A stretch of 13,753 nt of DNA, taken from the NCBI GenBank assembly GCA_003158365.1, contig PMIW01000219.1, positions 1 to 13,753 of the forward strand. Direction: 5' to 3'. Below are positions 8,111-13,753 of this stretch, piece after piece; the stretch's first letter is position 1; each line of letters starts with the position of its first letter. The notes beneath the pieces are model-generated. The model saw nothing but the letters and a program-made list of their open reading frames with translations. It was not told the origin of the DNA and did no database searches. Both the position numbers and the translations under genes were made by a program. Source of the stretch: Ignavibacteriota bacterium. GTDB taxonomy: Bacteria; Bacteroidota; Ignavibacteria; Tepidaquicellales; Tepidaquicellaceae.

Positions 8111-9271
8111 TTATAAAAAAACATTTGCTAATATGAATTCCAAATGTATTTCTTCGTTGCCTTTTCTCAAAGTTAAAATATCATTAAGCGGTATTTTCAA
8201 TTCTTTCAATTTTTTGTCTTTTAATTTTTCAATCAAAGGCGATTTGCTTTCAAGTTTATGAAACGAATTTATTTTAAATAAATTGCCGTCTTTCTTTATA
8301 TCTTTCTGTGTCATTAAATTCATATTGGAAAAATGTTCAATTCCTTTTCCGCTTTCATCGGTCATTTCGTAAACAATTTCATTGTTAAACTCAATATCGA
8401 AATCATTCTCTTTAAAAAGCTTTTTTCCGAAATCCAGCACATCTGATATTGCTGTGTGATTAAAATCTTTATTAAGCTTTTTATAATTACCGAAAGTATA
8501 ATGAGAAGGACAGTTTGCGTTTTTCTGGTATTCAACCAGATAAGATTCATTTGTCAGTCCGTTAAAAACAAAACCTTTCCCGTTCAGCAATTCAAAATCT
8601 TTCTCGTGTAAATATTTTACAGCTTCCTGAACCTGCACACCTGCAATAACGGAAGAGATTGTCGGTGTCGTCGGAATTTTACCTTGCTGAATATCATCTA
8701 ATCCCAGCATCAGACATGATTTCCGCTTATTTATCAGTTTGTAATCAAGTTCGCTCATCGTGCATTCGTAACAAACTCCATCCGGAGGTATAAACATTCT
8801 TGCAACTCCGTTTAATACTTCTATTGCCCCGTCAATCCAAGGCCTGTTTACTTTCCAGCAGGATTGGTTCACAAAAAGTCTCGCTTCCCTGTTATCCAGT
8901 CCGCAAATAACTATATCCATATCTTTGAATATTCCCAGCCCCAGTTCAAAAGCATTTCCATCAAAATATTTTATATCAATTTCATCGTTAATTTCTTTTG
9001 CTCTTCTGCACACAGTTTCGGCCTTTGATTTCCCTTCATCTTCTTTTCTAAAAAGCACACTTCGCGTCAGATTGCTTTTTTCAACTTTGTCCATATCGAC
9101 AACAAAAATATTTCCCGCACCAAGCATTGCAAGGTTTTTCACTATTTCATTTCCGAGTGCACCGCAGCCGATAACCAGTATTCTGGATTTATTTAGAATG
9201 TCCTGCTCCCACCATGATATAAGTTCTAACCTTGAATACCTGTTATCTATGTCGGCAGAAATATTAATCAT
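8111..9271 (-). CDS. E1-like ubiquitin-activating (ThiF-fold) adenylyltransferase
   Basis: The 386-residue protein has a complete ThiF/MoeB/E1 adenylation domain (about 10-260). The nucleotide-binding loop is GCGALG (35-40), followed by VVDMDKVEKSNLTR (58-70; Asp-59, Asn-67, Arg-70) and the GLDN stretch near 124-127. TPTISSVIAGVQVQEAVKYL (202-221) is the usual helix after the crossover loop. CYEC (167-170) and CPSH (254-257) are placed like the structural zinc site. Cys-186, after the ECT motif, aligns by eye with the catalytic Cys of UBA3-type E1s. E1 proteins adenylate the C terminus of a ubiquitin-like protein and, with the Cys, form a thioester. Residues about 265-386 are an extra region I cannot assign. 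The gene follows the ubiquitin-like gene by 103 bases on the same strand. A MoeB-like sulfur-transfer role remains possible, but the neighbours favour ubiquitin-like chemistry. The ATG at 9271 fits the family, which begins with RYSRLELI. Confidence 0.88.
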   Translation of the reverse strand: MINISADIDNRYSRLELISWWEQDILNKSRILVIGCGALGNEIVKNLAMLGAGNIFVVDMDKVEKSNLTRSVLFRKEDEGKSKAETVCRRAKEINDEIDIKYFDGNAFELGLGIFKDMDIVICGLDNREARLFVNQSCWKVNRPWIDGAIEVLNGVARMFIPPDGVCYECTMSELDYKLINKRKSCLMLGLDDIQQGKIPTTPTISSVIAGVQVQEAVKYLHEKDFELLNGKGFVFNGLTNESYLVEYQKNANCPSHYTFGNYKKLNKDFNHTAISDVLDFGKKLFKENDFDIEFNNEIVYEMTDESGKGIEHFSNMNLMTQKDIKKDGNLFKINSFHKLESKSPLIEKLKDKKLKELKIPLNDILTLRKGNEEIHLEFILANVFL

Positions 9272-9335
9272 TGTTTGATTTTATTTAACAAATGGTAAAA
9301 AATGAAATGCGAATAGTAAATATTAAAACCTTTAA

Positions 9336-9352
9336 TAGCGCATTATGCTCTA
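9336..9352. repeat. Imperfect 17-bp palindrome between UBL and E1 genes
   Basis: TAGCGCAT, a central T, and ATGCTCTA form an inverted repeat with one mismatched pair. It lies in the 103-base gap between the ubiquitin-like and E1-like genes, just downstream of the former in the direction of transcription. The rest of the gap is AT-rich with ATTATT-type runs. There is no T tract on the minus strand that would make it a terminator; its role is unknown. Confidence 0.35.
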
Positions 9353-9374
9353 TATTATTTATTAATCATTATTA

Positions 9375-9644
9375 TTAGCCTGCTGTGATTTCCGGATAAA
9401 GACGGAGTACATCACCGTCTTTTACACCTGCTTCAGCAAGAGTCTGGTTTTCAGACAGCTGTTTACCTGATGCCTTATGATGAAATTTATAAGAAAGCGG
9501 GTCTCCGTCAGGTCCGTTTAAAGGCATCTTCATTTTCGGAAGAAGAGCTTCCATTATCCGCTTCACAGGAGCATCATCGGGAAGTACAGCTTCCTGCTCT
9601 TTATTCCCTGTTGCGTCTATTATTATAACGTTTATTCTAGCCAT
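9375..9644 (-). CDS. YukD/EsaB-like ubiquitin-fold protein
   Basis: From the internal ATG at 9644 the product is 89 residues and begins MARINVIIIDATGNK, the first beta hairpin of a beta-grasp fold. It continues with LPDDAPVKRIMEALLPKM (beta turn and helix) and ends with LAEAGVKDGDVLRLYPEITAG. The DGDVLRL strand is characteristic of YukD/EsaB-type ubiquitin-like proteins. A TTG five codons upstream (9659) is in frame, but family members start at MAR, so the ATG is preferred. The chain ends in Ala-Gly with nothing after it, so a C-terminal Gly is already exposed and would not need a processing peptidase. It is not the canonical Gly-Gly, so conjugation is plausible rather than shown. YukD/EsaB proteins are also linked to type VII secretion, but no WXG100 or FtsK/EssC-like gene is present. 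The E1-like gene lies immediately downstream. Confidence 0.85.
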   Translation of the reverse strand: MARINVIIIDATGNKEQEAVLPDDAPVKRIMEALLPKMKMPLNGPDGDPLSYKFHHKASGKQLSENQTLAEAGVKDGDVLRLYPEITAG

Positions 9645-9691
9645 GGTATAATTTATCAATTAATCCAAATATCTTAAATGCAAAAACTCGA

Positions 9692-10033
9692 TTACTTTTG
9701 CTCCCCTTTTTCCCGCTCCGCTTTTCGCCTTATAAAATCCGAGATATAAAAAACAAGTGCCAGTAATGTAATCACAGCCATTAAAATAATTATCGAATTG
9801 GACCTTATAATTCCAACTACAAGAAACATTAAAAATGACAATCCCGTAAGGCTTACCGCTATGTGTGCAGCAACGGATTTCTCGTTTTTCACCGGGAATG
9901 AAAGAATAATCAAAATTGCTCCGATTCCCACGGATATCAATGCCGTCGGACTATGCGGCGGAATTGTATACCCGTAAATTCCCAATGCAATTAACACAAC
10001 AGCATTAAAAATCATTACCTGAAAATTTTTCAT
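9692..10033 (-). CDS. Small four-helix membrane protein of unknown function
   Basis: The 113-residue product has four predicted transmembrane helices (about 5-22, 29-47, 54-75 and 79-99) and a basic tail, IRRKAEREKGEQK, probably cytoplasmic. The PPHSPTALISVGIGAILIIL stretch of the first loop and second helix is the most distinctive part and suggests a conserved uncharacterised family. The ATG at 10033 is preferred over an upstream in-frame start at 10120: an AGGA motif sits about 10 bases before it, and the extra 29 residues are Cys-rich and unlike the rest. It ends 47 bases before the ubiquitin-like gene on the same strand, with no terminator between them, so it is likely the first gene of that run. 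A function linked to the ubiquitin-like system is inferred only from position. Confidence 0.75.
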   Translation of the reverse strand: MKNFQVMIFNAVVLIALGIYGYTIPPHSPTALISVGIGAILIILSFPVKNEKSVAAHIAVSLTGLSFLMFLVVGIIRSNSIIILMAVITLLALVFYISDFIRRKAEREKGEQK

Positions 10034-10160
10034 CTTTTTTCCTTTTGACTTTTGAAAATCTAAATATCTTTTTACATTAAAACAATTGCATTTCCATATA
10101 CATTCTGAGGTAAGGAACATAATTTAATATTTTGTAGTATTAAATAAAAACAATTAACCT

Positions 10161-11087
10161 ATGAAAAATCCAAAGTTTAAAGCAATATCCGCTTTTTTAT
10201 TCCTCTTTTTACTGGTTGCGGGATGCCAGCATAAGGATAAAGAAATAATAAACACCCAACCCAATGTAATCAATGAAAACAGGGAGATGAATAAATCCAG
10301 TGAAGCTCCTCCTCCTTCATCAGTGGATCAAATGACAACCGGTGTACAAAAAGACAAGCAATCGGGAAACATCGTAACTCAAAATGCACAAAGCATAGAT
10401 ATCACTAAACGAATGATAATCCGCACAGGCAGTATGGGTGTGGAAGTAGAAAAATATGATGATGCGGAAAGAATCGTAACAGATGTAGTCAAGAAAAACG
10501 GAGGATATATTTCCAATACTACATCCTTCCAGAACAGCAGCGGAAAGAAACAGGGTACGCTGGTTTTAAAAGTACCTGCCGATAAATATGATGCTTTGAT
10601 TTCGGAAGTTAGTGCCGTTGGAAAAGTGATGAGCCAGAATATAAATGCAAACGATATCACGGAAGAATTTATCGACCTCGAAGCAAGAGAAAAAACTCAG
10701 AAAGAACTCGAACAGAGATTATTGAAACTTCTTTCCGAAAAAACTGCAAGACTCACAGACGTAGTTGAAGTGGAACAAAAACTTGCATCGGTCCGGCAGG
10801 TTATAGAAAGCTTAGACGGCAGACTGCGTTATCTCAAGAATCAGTCTGATATGTCAACTCTTACTTTATCTCTCTATGAACCTGCAATGCTGACAACATC
10901 TTCGGGCGGCGGATTTTTCTATGAACTCGGACAGGGCGTTAAAAGCGGGTTGAGAGGCTTTACTGATATTCTCAGAGGAATGATTACTCTCTTTATTGCT
11001 CTGCTACCTATAATTATTATAATGTTGATAATTATCTGGATAATCAGAAGAATATTAAAGAAAAGAAAGTTGATATCAAATTCTTAA
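10161..11087 (+). CDS. DUF4349-domain lipoprotein
   Basis: The 308-residue product begins with a lipoprotein signal peptide ending in the lipobox LVAGC (Cys-22). A low-complexity Asn/Ser/Pro/Lys linker follows to about residue 80. The DUF4349 domain (about 82-295) includes RMIIRTGSMGVEVEKYDDA, KVPADKYDALISEVSAVGKV and FIDLEAREKTQKELEQRLL. Its middle (172-226) is a predicted coiled coil. A C-terminal transmembrane helix (about 274-295) is followed by a basic tail, the usual end of this family. The family has no established function; a membrane-anchored envelope protein is all that can be said. It is divergent from the ubiquitin-like run across 127 bases and convergent with the YbjQ-like gene across 27 bases. 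The ATG is forced by the signal peptide. Confidence 0.88.
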   Translation: MKNPKFKAISAFLFLFLLVAGCQHKDKEIINTQPNVINENREMNKSSEAPPPSSVDQMTTGVQKDKQSGNIVTQNAQSIDITKRMIIRTGSMGVEVEKYDDAERIVTDVVKKNGGYISNTTSFQNSSGKKQGTLVLKVPADKYDALISEVSAVGKVMSQNINANDITEEFIDLEAREKTQKELEQRLLKLLSEKTARLTDVVEVEQKLASVRQVIESLDGRLRYLKNQSDMSTLTLSLYEPAMLTTSSGGGFFYELGQGVKSGLRGFTDILRGMITLFIALLPIIIIMLIIIWIIRRILKKRKLISNS

Positions 11088-11114
11088 GATTCTAAGATTT
11101 TAAGCACAAAAATA

Positions 11115-11444
11115 TTAATTCTTCTCTACCACAACCGCTGTGCCGTATGCTAGCACTTCGGTTACTCCAGACATTACTTCGTTTGCGTCGTAGCGCATTC
11201 CGACGACTGCATTCGCACCTAATTCCTCTGCGTGTCTAACCATTAATTCAAATGCTTCAACTCTAGTTTTTTCGCAAAGCTCTGTAAACAAAGTTATATT
11301 TCCTCCTACTAAAGTCTGGAACGACGCCCCAATTGTTGCAAACACATTCCTTGACCTTACTGTGATACCTCTTATAATGCCGAGGTTTTTGGTGATTTTG
11401 TACCCGTCTATCTCAAAAGCAGTGGTAATTAAATTGTGATCCAT
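11115..11444 (-). CDS. YbjQ/UPF0145 family protein
   Basis: The 109-residue protein matches the YbjQ (UPF0145, formerly DUF74) family over its whole length. It has the N-terminal strand GYKITKNLGIIRGITVRSRN and a helix LCEKTRVEAFELMVRHAEEL. The hallmark GANAVVGMRYDANEV (136-149 numbering is not used here; residues about 95-109 from the E1-free start, near the C-terminal third) is followed by the closing strand EVLAYGTAVVVEK. Members form a small beta-rich pentamer; a metal-binding role has been suggested but is not established. The gene is divergent from the RapZ-C gene across 102 bases that contain a perfect palindrome. The ATG at 11444 gives the usual family length of about 105-110 residues. 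Confidence 0.9.
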   Translation of the reverse strand: MDHNLITTAFEIDGYKITKNLGIIRGITVRSRNVFATIGASFQTLVGGNITLFTELCEKTRVEAFELMVRHAEELGANAVVGMRYDANEVMSGVTEVLAYGTAVVVEKN

Positions 11445-11503
11445 AGTGTTTAATTTACTTTTTTTAAAGATTATAATTTCCTAATTTATTTAAAATGCTA
11501 AAC

Positions 11504-11526
11504 GAAATAGAAAAATTTTCTATTTC
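11504..11526. promoter_or_regulatory. Perfect 23-bp palindrome between divergent genes
   Basis: GAAATAGAAAA (11504-11514), a central A, and TTTTCTATTTC (11516-11526) form a perfect 11-bp inverted repeat. It sits in the 102-base space between the divergent YbjQ-like and RapZ-C genes, 20 bases before the RapZ-C ATG. The position and symmetry suit an operator for a dimeric regulator. As RNA it could only form an AT-rich hairpin. No promoter elements could be assigned around it. Confidence 0.5.
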
Positions 11527-11546
11527 AATTCACTTAATCTTAAAAA

Positions 11547-11936
11547 ATGCTCAAAGTACGTATTTTTTCATTTAGTTATCTGTACAATGGTTTACCTGAA
11601 GATACGACAGGTAACGGAGGAGGTTTTATTTTTGACTGCCGTTATATTTATAATCCCGGAAGACGCAGGGAATTCGTGAATCTGACGGGTAAGGATGAAC
11701 CGGTGAAAAAATTTCTCGACGGGCAAAAAGAAATGCAGGATTTTCTTGGTAACATATATAATATTATCGACCCTGCTGTTGAAAATTATATTAGCAGGAA
11801 TTTTACGGATTTAATGGTAAGTTTCGGTTGCACCGGCGGACAGCACCGCTCGGTATATTCAGCACAAAAACTCGCAGAACATATAAATCAGAAATTCCCC
11901 GAAATAAAAACTGAATTAACACACATAAATTTATAA
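11547..11936 (+). CDS. Stand-alone RapZ C-terminal domain protein
   Basis: The 129-residue protein corresponds to the C-terminal domain of RapZ (YvcJ). It contains GGFIFDCR (25-32), NPGRRREFVNLTGKDEPV (36-53) and the diagnostic GCTGGQHRSV (94-103). Full RapZ proteins are about 285 residues with an N-terminal P-loop nucleotide-binding domain. This gene lacks that half and begins with its own ATG, so it is a naturally short single-domain form rather than a fragment. In Enterobacteria the RapZ C-terminal domain binds small RNA and directs RNase E, and it also senses glucosamine-6-phosphate. Whether this short form does either is unknown. The secreted nuclease gene starts 18 bases after its stop on the same strand, so cotranscription is likely by spacing, without an obvious functional link. 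Confidence 0.87.
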   Translation: MLKVRIFSFSYLYNGLPEDTTGNGGGFIFDCRYIYNPGRRREFVNLTGKDEPVKKFLDGQKEMQDFLGNIYNIIDPAVENYISRNFTDLMVSFGCTGGQHRSVYSAQKLAEHINQKFPEIKTELTHINL

Positions 11937-11953
11937 ATCTTATTTTAAACACA

Positions 11954-13621
11954 TTGCGCAAAGTATTACTTGTTTTATTTATCCTCTTTTTAACTACAGC
12001 TTTAAAAGCACAGATAACACCGAAAACTATATCATTCGATACGGTTATCACAAAAACTACAGGCACGAAAACTTTTTATGTAAAGAACCCGTCCAATAAG
12101 ACGATTCAGATTACAAATGCGAGAACGCTTACAGGAAAATTTTATTTCTCATTTTCACCATTCTCGATTAATCCTTACGACAGCGTTTTAGTTACGGTTT
12201 ATTTTAAAACACCTCAAAATATAACACACAGGGATTTTTTAATTTTCGAAGGCAAAGGATTAAATTGTTCTATAATCAATTATTCAACTGCTATCGGAAA
12301 ATTTCCGGAAGCATTCTATTTGCCTATGGAGAATCTTTGGGATGAAGCGCTTAAAACCGCAATCAAAACATATACTACAACAGGTTATGTAACGCTCGGA
12401 TATAATACTGCGCGCGATTATATGTTTGCTACCATAGATAAATATCTTACGAACGATACAATCGAATGCATTTATTCAGGTAAAAGAATAAGGGCGGTAA
12501 ATCGTACCGAAGCCCAGAATCTTGGATTCAATACTGAGCATACATATCCGCAAAGCTTTTTCGGCGGCAACGACCCGATGTTAAGCGATTTATTCCATTT
12601 ATACCCGACTGACGGAACTCCGAATTCCTGCCGTTCGAATTATACTTATAACAAAGTAGTTACTATCACAGGAACAAGCTGTAACGTCGGAGGTTCAAAA
12701 CTCGGAACCGACTCTACAAGCGAAACTGTCTATGAACCCCGCGACAAGCATAAAGGTAATGCGGCGCGCTCACTTTTTTATTTCTGCATTAAATACAATG
12801 CGCTGGTCAATCCGGGCGGATTTATGAATGCAAAACAGGAAAGCAGATTGCGGGTATGGAATTATCTGGATACGGTAGATGCAAATGAACGCCTGCGCTG
12901 TGACAGGATTGCAGCTTACGAGCACGTCAGGAATCCGTTCATAGACCATCCCGAACTGATAGACAGAATCATGAGCACTTTCTCCGTTGCTAACAGAACT
13001 CCGGTCGGAAAAATATCCGCTTCACCTTTTACAATTACATTCGATACTCTGCGCGCACAGGATACTTCATCATATTATCTCGCAGTTATGAATTACGGGA
13101 CTGCAAATTTAAATATTACATCTGCAACATCTTCGATACCGCAGTTTACAGTCGAATCAATCGCAACTCCTGTTGTAGCCGGGCAGATGGGATACATAAG
13201 AGTTAAATTTAAACCGACTGCAGTTTATACAACGTACAACGGAACACTCACTATTTTAAATTCTGACAGTACAATAACAGTAAGCCTGACAGGTGTAAGT
13301 TCAGGACCAATAGGCGTGCAGAACATTTCAAGCGAAGTGCCGAATGAGACAAAATTATTCCAAAATTATCCGAACCCGTTTAATCCAAGTACAACTATAA
13401 GATTTCAAATTAAAGATTCAAGATTCGTAAAATTGAGCGTGTACGATATTCTCGGACAGGAAGTAGCTGTACTCGTTAATGAAAAAATGAACGCCGGAGT
13501 GTACGAAATACCATTTTCGATTAATCAATTTACTAATAACAATCCTGCAAGCGGAATATATTTCTATAAACTCGAGACAGGAAATTTCAGCCAGACGAAT
13601 AAACTTATTATTTTAAAATAA
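11954..13621 (+). CDS. Secreted endonuclease I with T9SS sorting domain
   Basis: This 555-residue protein is predicted to be an exported DNA/RNA nuclease. Residues 1-19 form a signal peptide, cleaved after LKA. An Ig-like beta domain follows (about 22-112). The endonuclease I (EndA/NucM, His-Me finger) domain spans about 118-345. It has NTEHTYPQSFF (193-203) with catalytic His-196, then DLFHLYPTDGTPNSCRSNY (212-230) and YEPRDKHKGNAARSLFYF (260-277), which supply the expected metal and active-site residues. A second Ig-like domain lies at about 355-450. The last 90 residues are a type A T9SS sorting domain, opening with LFQNYPNPFNPSTTI and closing with SGIYFYKL. It is therefore expected to cross the outer membrane through T9SS and be released or surface-anchored. 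Translation starts at TTG 11954; no in-frame ATG precedes residue 125, so the signal peptide forces the TTG. A role in nutrient scavenging from extracellular DNA is inference. Confidence 0.92.
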   Translation: MRKVLLVLFILFLTTALKAQITPKTISFDTVITKTTGTKTFYVKNPSNKTIQITNARTLTGKFYFSFSPFSINPYDSVLVTVYFKTPQNITHRDFLIFEGKGLNCSIINYSTAIGKFPEAFYLPMENLWDEALKTAIKTYTTTGYVTLGYNTARDYMFATIDKYLTNDTIECIYSGKRIRAVNRTEAQNLGFNTEHTYPQSFFGGNDPMLSDLFHLYPTDGTPNSCRSNYTYNKVVTITGTSCNVGGSKLGTDSTSETVYEPRDKHKGNAARSLFYFCIKYNALVNPGGFMNAKQESRLRVWNYLDTVDANERLRCDRIAAYEHVRNPFIDHPELIDRIMSTFSVANRTPVGKISASPFTITFDTLRAQDTSSYYLAVMNYGTANLNITSATSSIPQFTVESIATPVVAGQMGYIRVKFKPTAVYTTYNGTLTILNSDSTITVSLTGVSSGPIGVQNISSEVPNETKLFQNYPNPFNPSTTIRFQIKDSRFVKLSVYDILGQEVAVLVNEKMNAGVYEIPFSINQFTNNNPASGIYFYKLETGNFSQTNKLIILK

Positions 13622-13649
13622 GGATTTACAAAAATAATCCATTACTGGT

Positions 13650-13753
13650 ATGAAGATACTCTTAACCGGAGCAAATGGATACATTGGAAAGCGGTTACTT
13701 CCAAAATTAATAGAACAACAGCACAAAGTAATTTGTGCTGTTCGTGACAGGTC
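13650..13753 (+). CDS. N-terminus of NAD(P)-binding SDR/epimerase-like protein (partial)
   Basis: Thirty-four codons from the ATG at 13650 are visible before the window ends. They begin MKILLTGANGYIGKRLLPKL and continue to a strand ending CAVRDR. TGANGYIG is the TGxxGxxG dinucleotide-binding loop of the extended short-chain dehydrogenase/NmrA-like/epimerase group, and the Arg after the second strand (AVRD) suggests NADP(H) preference. The gene starts 28 bases after the nuclease stop on the same strand, with no convincing terminator between them. The substrate cannot be judged from this fragment. Confidence 0.8.
   Translation, partial: MKILLTGANGYIGKRLLPKLIEQQHKVICAVRDR

Noticed and set aside
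7699..8261. Plus-strand reading frames over the RING and E1-like genes
   Set aside because: Low-quality compositions with no motif, lying opposite well-supported minus-strand genes.
9375..9659. A type VII secretion locus, suggested by the YukD/EsaB-like protein
   Set aside because: No WXG100 protein, EssC/FtsK-like ATPase or other ESX component is present; the partner is an E1-like enzyme.
9692..10120. The longer 142-residue form of the small membrane protein
   Set aside because: The extra 29 residues are Cys-rich and unlike a membrane-protein leader, while the internal ATG at 10033 has an AGGA motif at proper distance.
13622..13640. A terminator hairpin after the nuclease gene (GGATT/AATCC)
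   Set aside because: Only five base pairs, and no T tract follows.

Overview
The window is AT-rich bacterial DNA from the Bacteroidota/Chlorobi side of the tree, most likely an Ignavibacteria-like lineage. Three things point there. A secreted nuclease ends in a type IX secretion (T9SS) sorting domain of the NYPNPFNPST type. A very large DUF4175-type coiled-coil membrane protein is present. Shine-Dalgarno motifs are sparse and two genes use TTG starts. No tRNA, rRNA, CRISPR array or insertion sequence was seen.

Layout. Positions 1-112 are TTTA microsatellite and A/T-rich low-complexity DNA. This runs into an Asn/Ser-rich open frame (113-562) that has no start codon but is followed by a strong terminator (596-628). 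Next come an outer-membrane beta-barrel porin (688-1770, +), convergent with the 1158-residue DUF4175-like protein (1789-5265, -). Divergent from that are a CPBP-family intramembrane protease (5441-6049, +) and a MenA-type prenyltransferase for menaquinone synthesis (6116-7075, +), closed by a probably bidirectional terminator.

The most interesting part is a four-gene minus-strand run, read right to left: a small four-helix membrane protein (10033-9692), a YukD/EsaB-like ubiquitin-fold protein ending in Gly (9644-9375), an E1-like ThiF-fold adenylyltransferase with a candidate catalytic cysteine and an unassigned C-terminal region (9271-8111), and a membrane protein with a prokaryotic RING finger, a second zinc ribbon, one transmembrane helix and an NTF2-like domain (8003-7158). 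Together they look like a membrane-tethered bacterial ubiquitin-like system with E1-like and RING-like parts but no E2 or JAB peptidase in view. A nested hairpin flanked by a perfect 9-bp direct repeat lies between the last two genes.

To the right are a DUF4349 lipoprotein (10161-11087, +), a YbjQ/UPF0145 protein (11115-11444, -), a stand-alone RapZ C-terminal domain protein (11547-11936, +), a T9SS-exported endonuclease I (11954-13621, +) and the first 34 codons of an NAD(P)-binding SDR/epimerase-like gene cut by the window edge. A perfect 23-bp palindrome lies between the divergent YbjQ and RapZ-C genes. Functional calls rest on motif recognition by eye; no database search was run.
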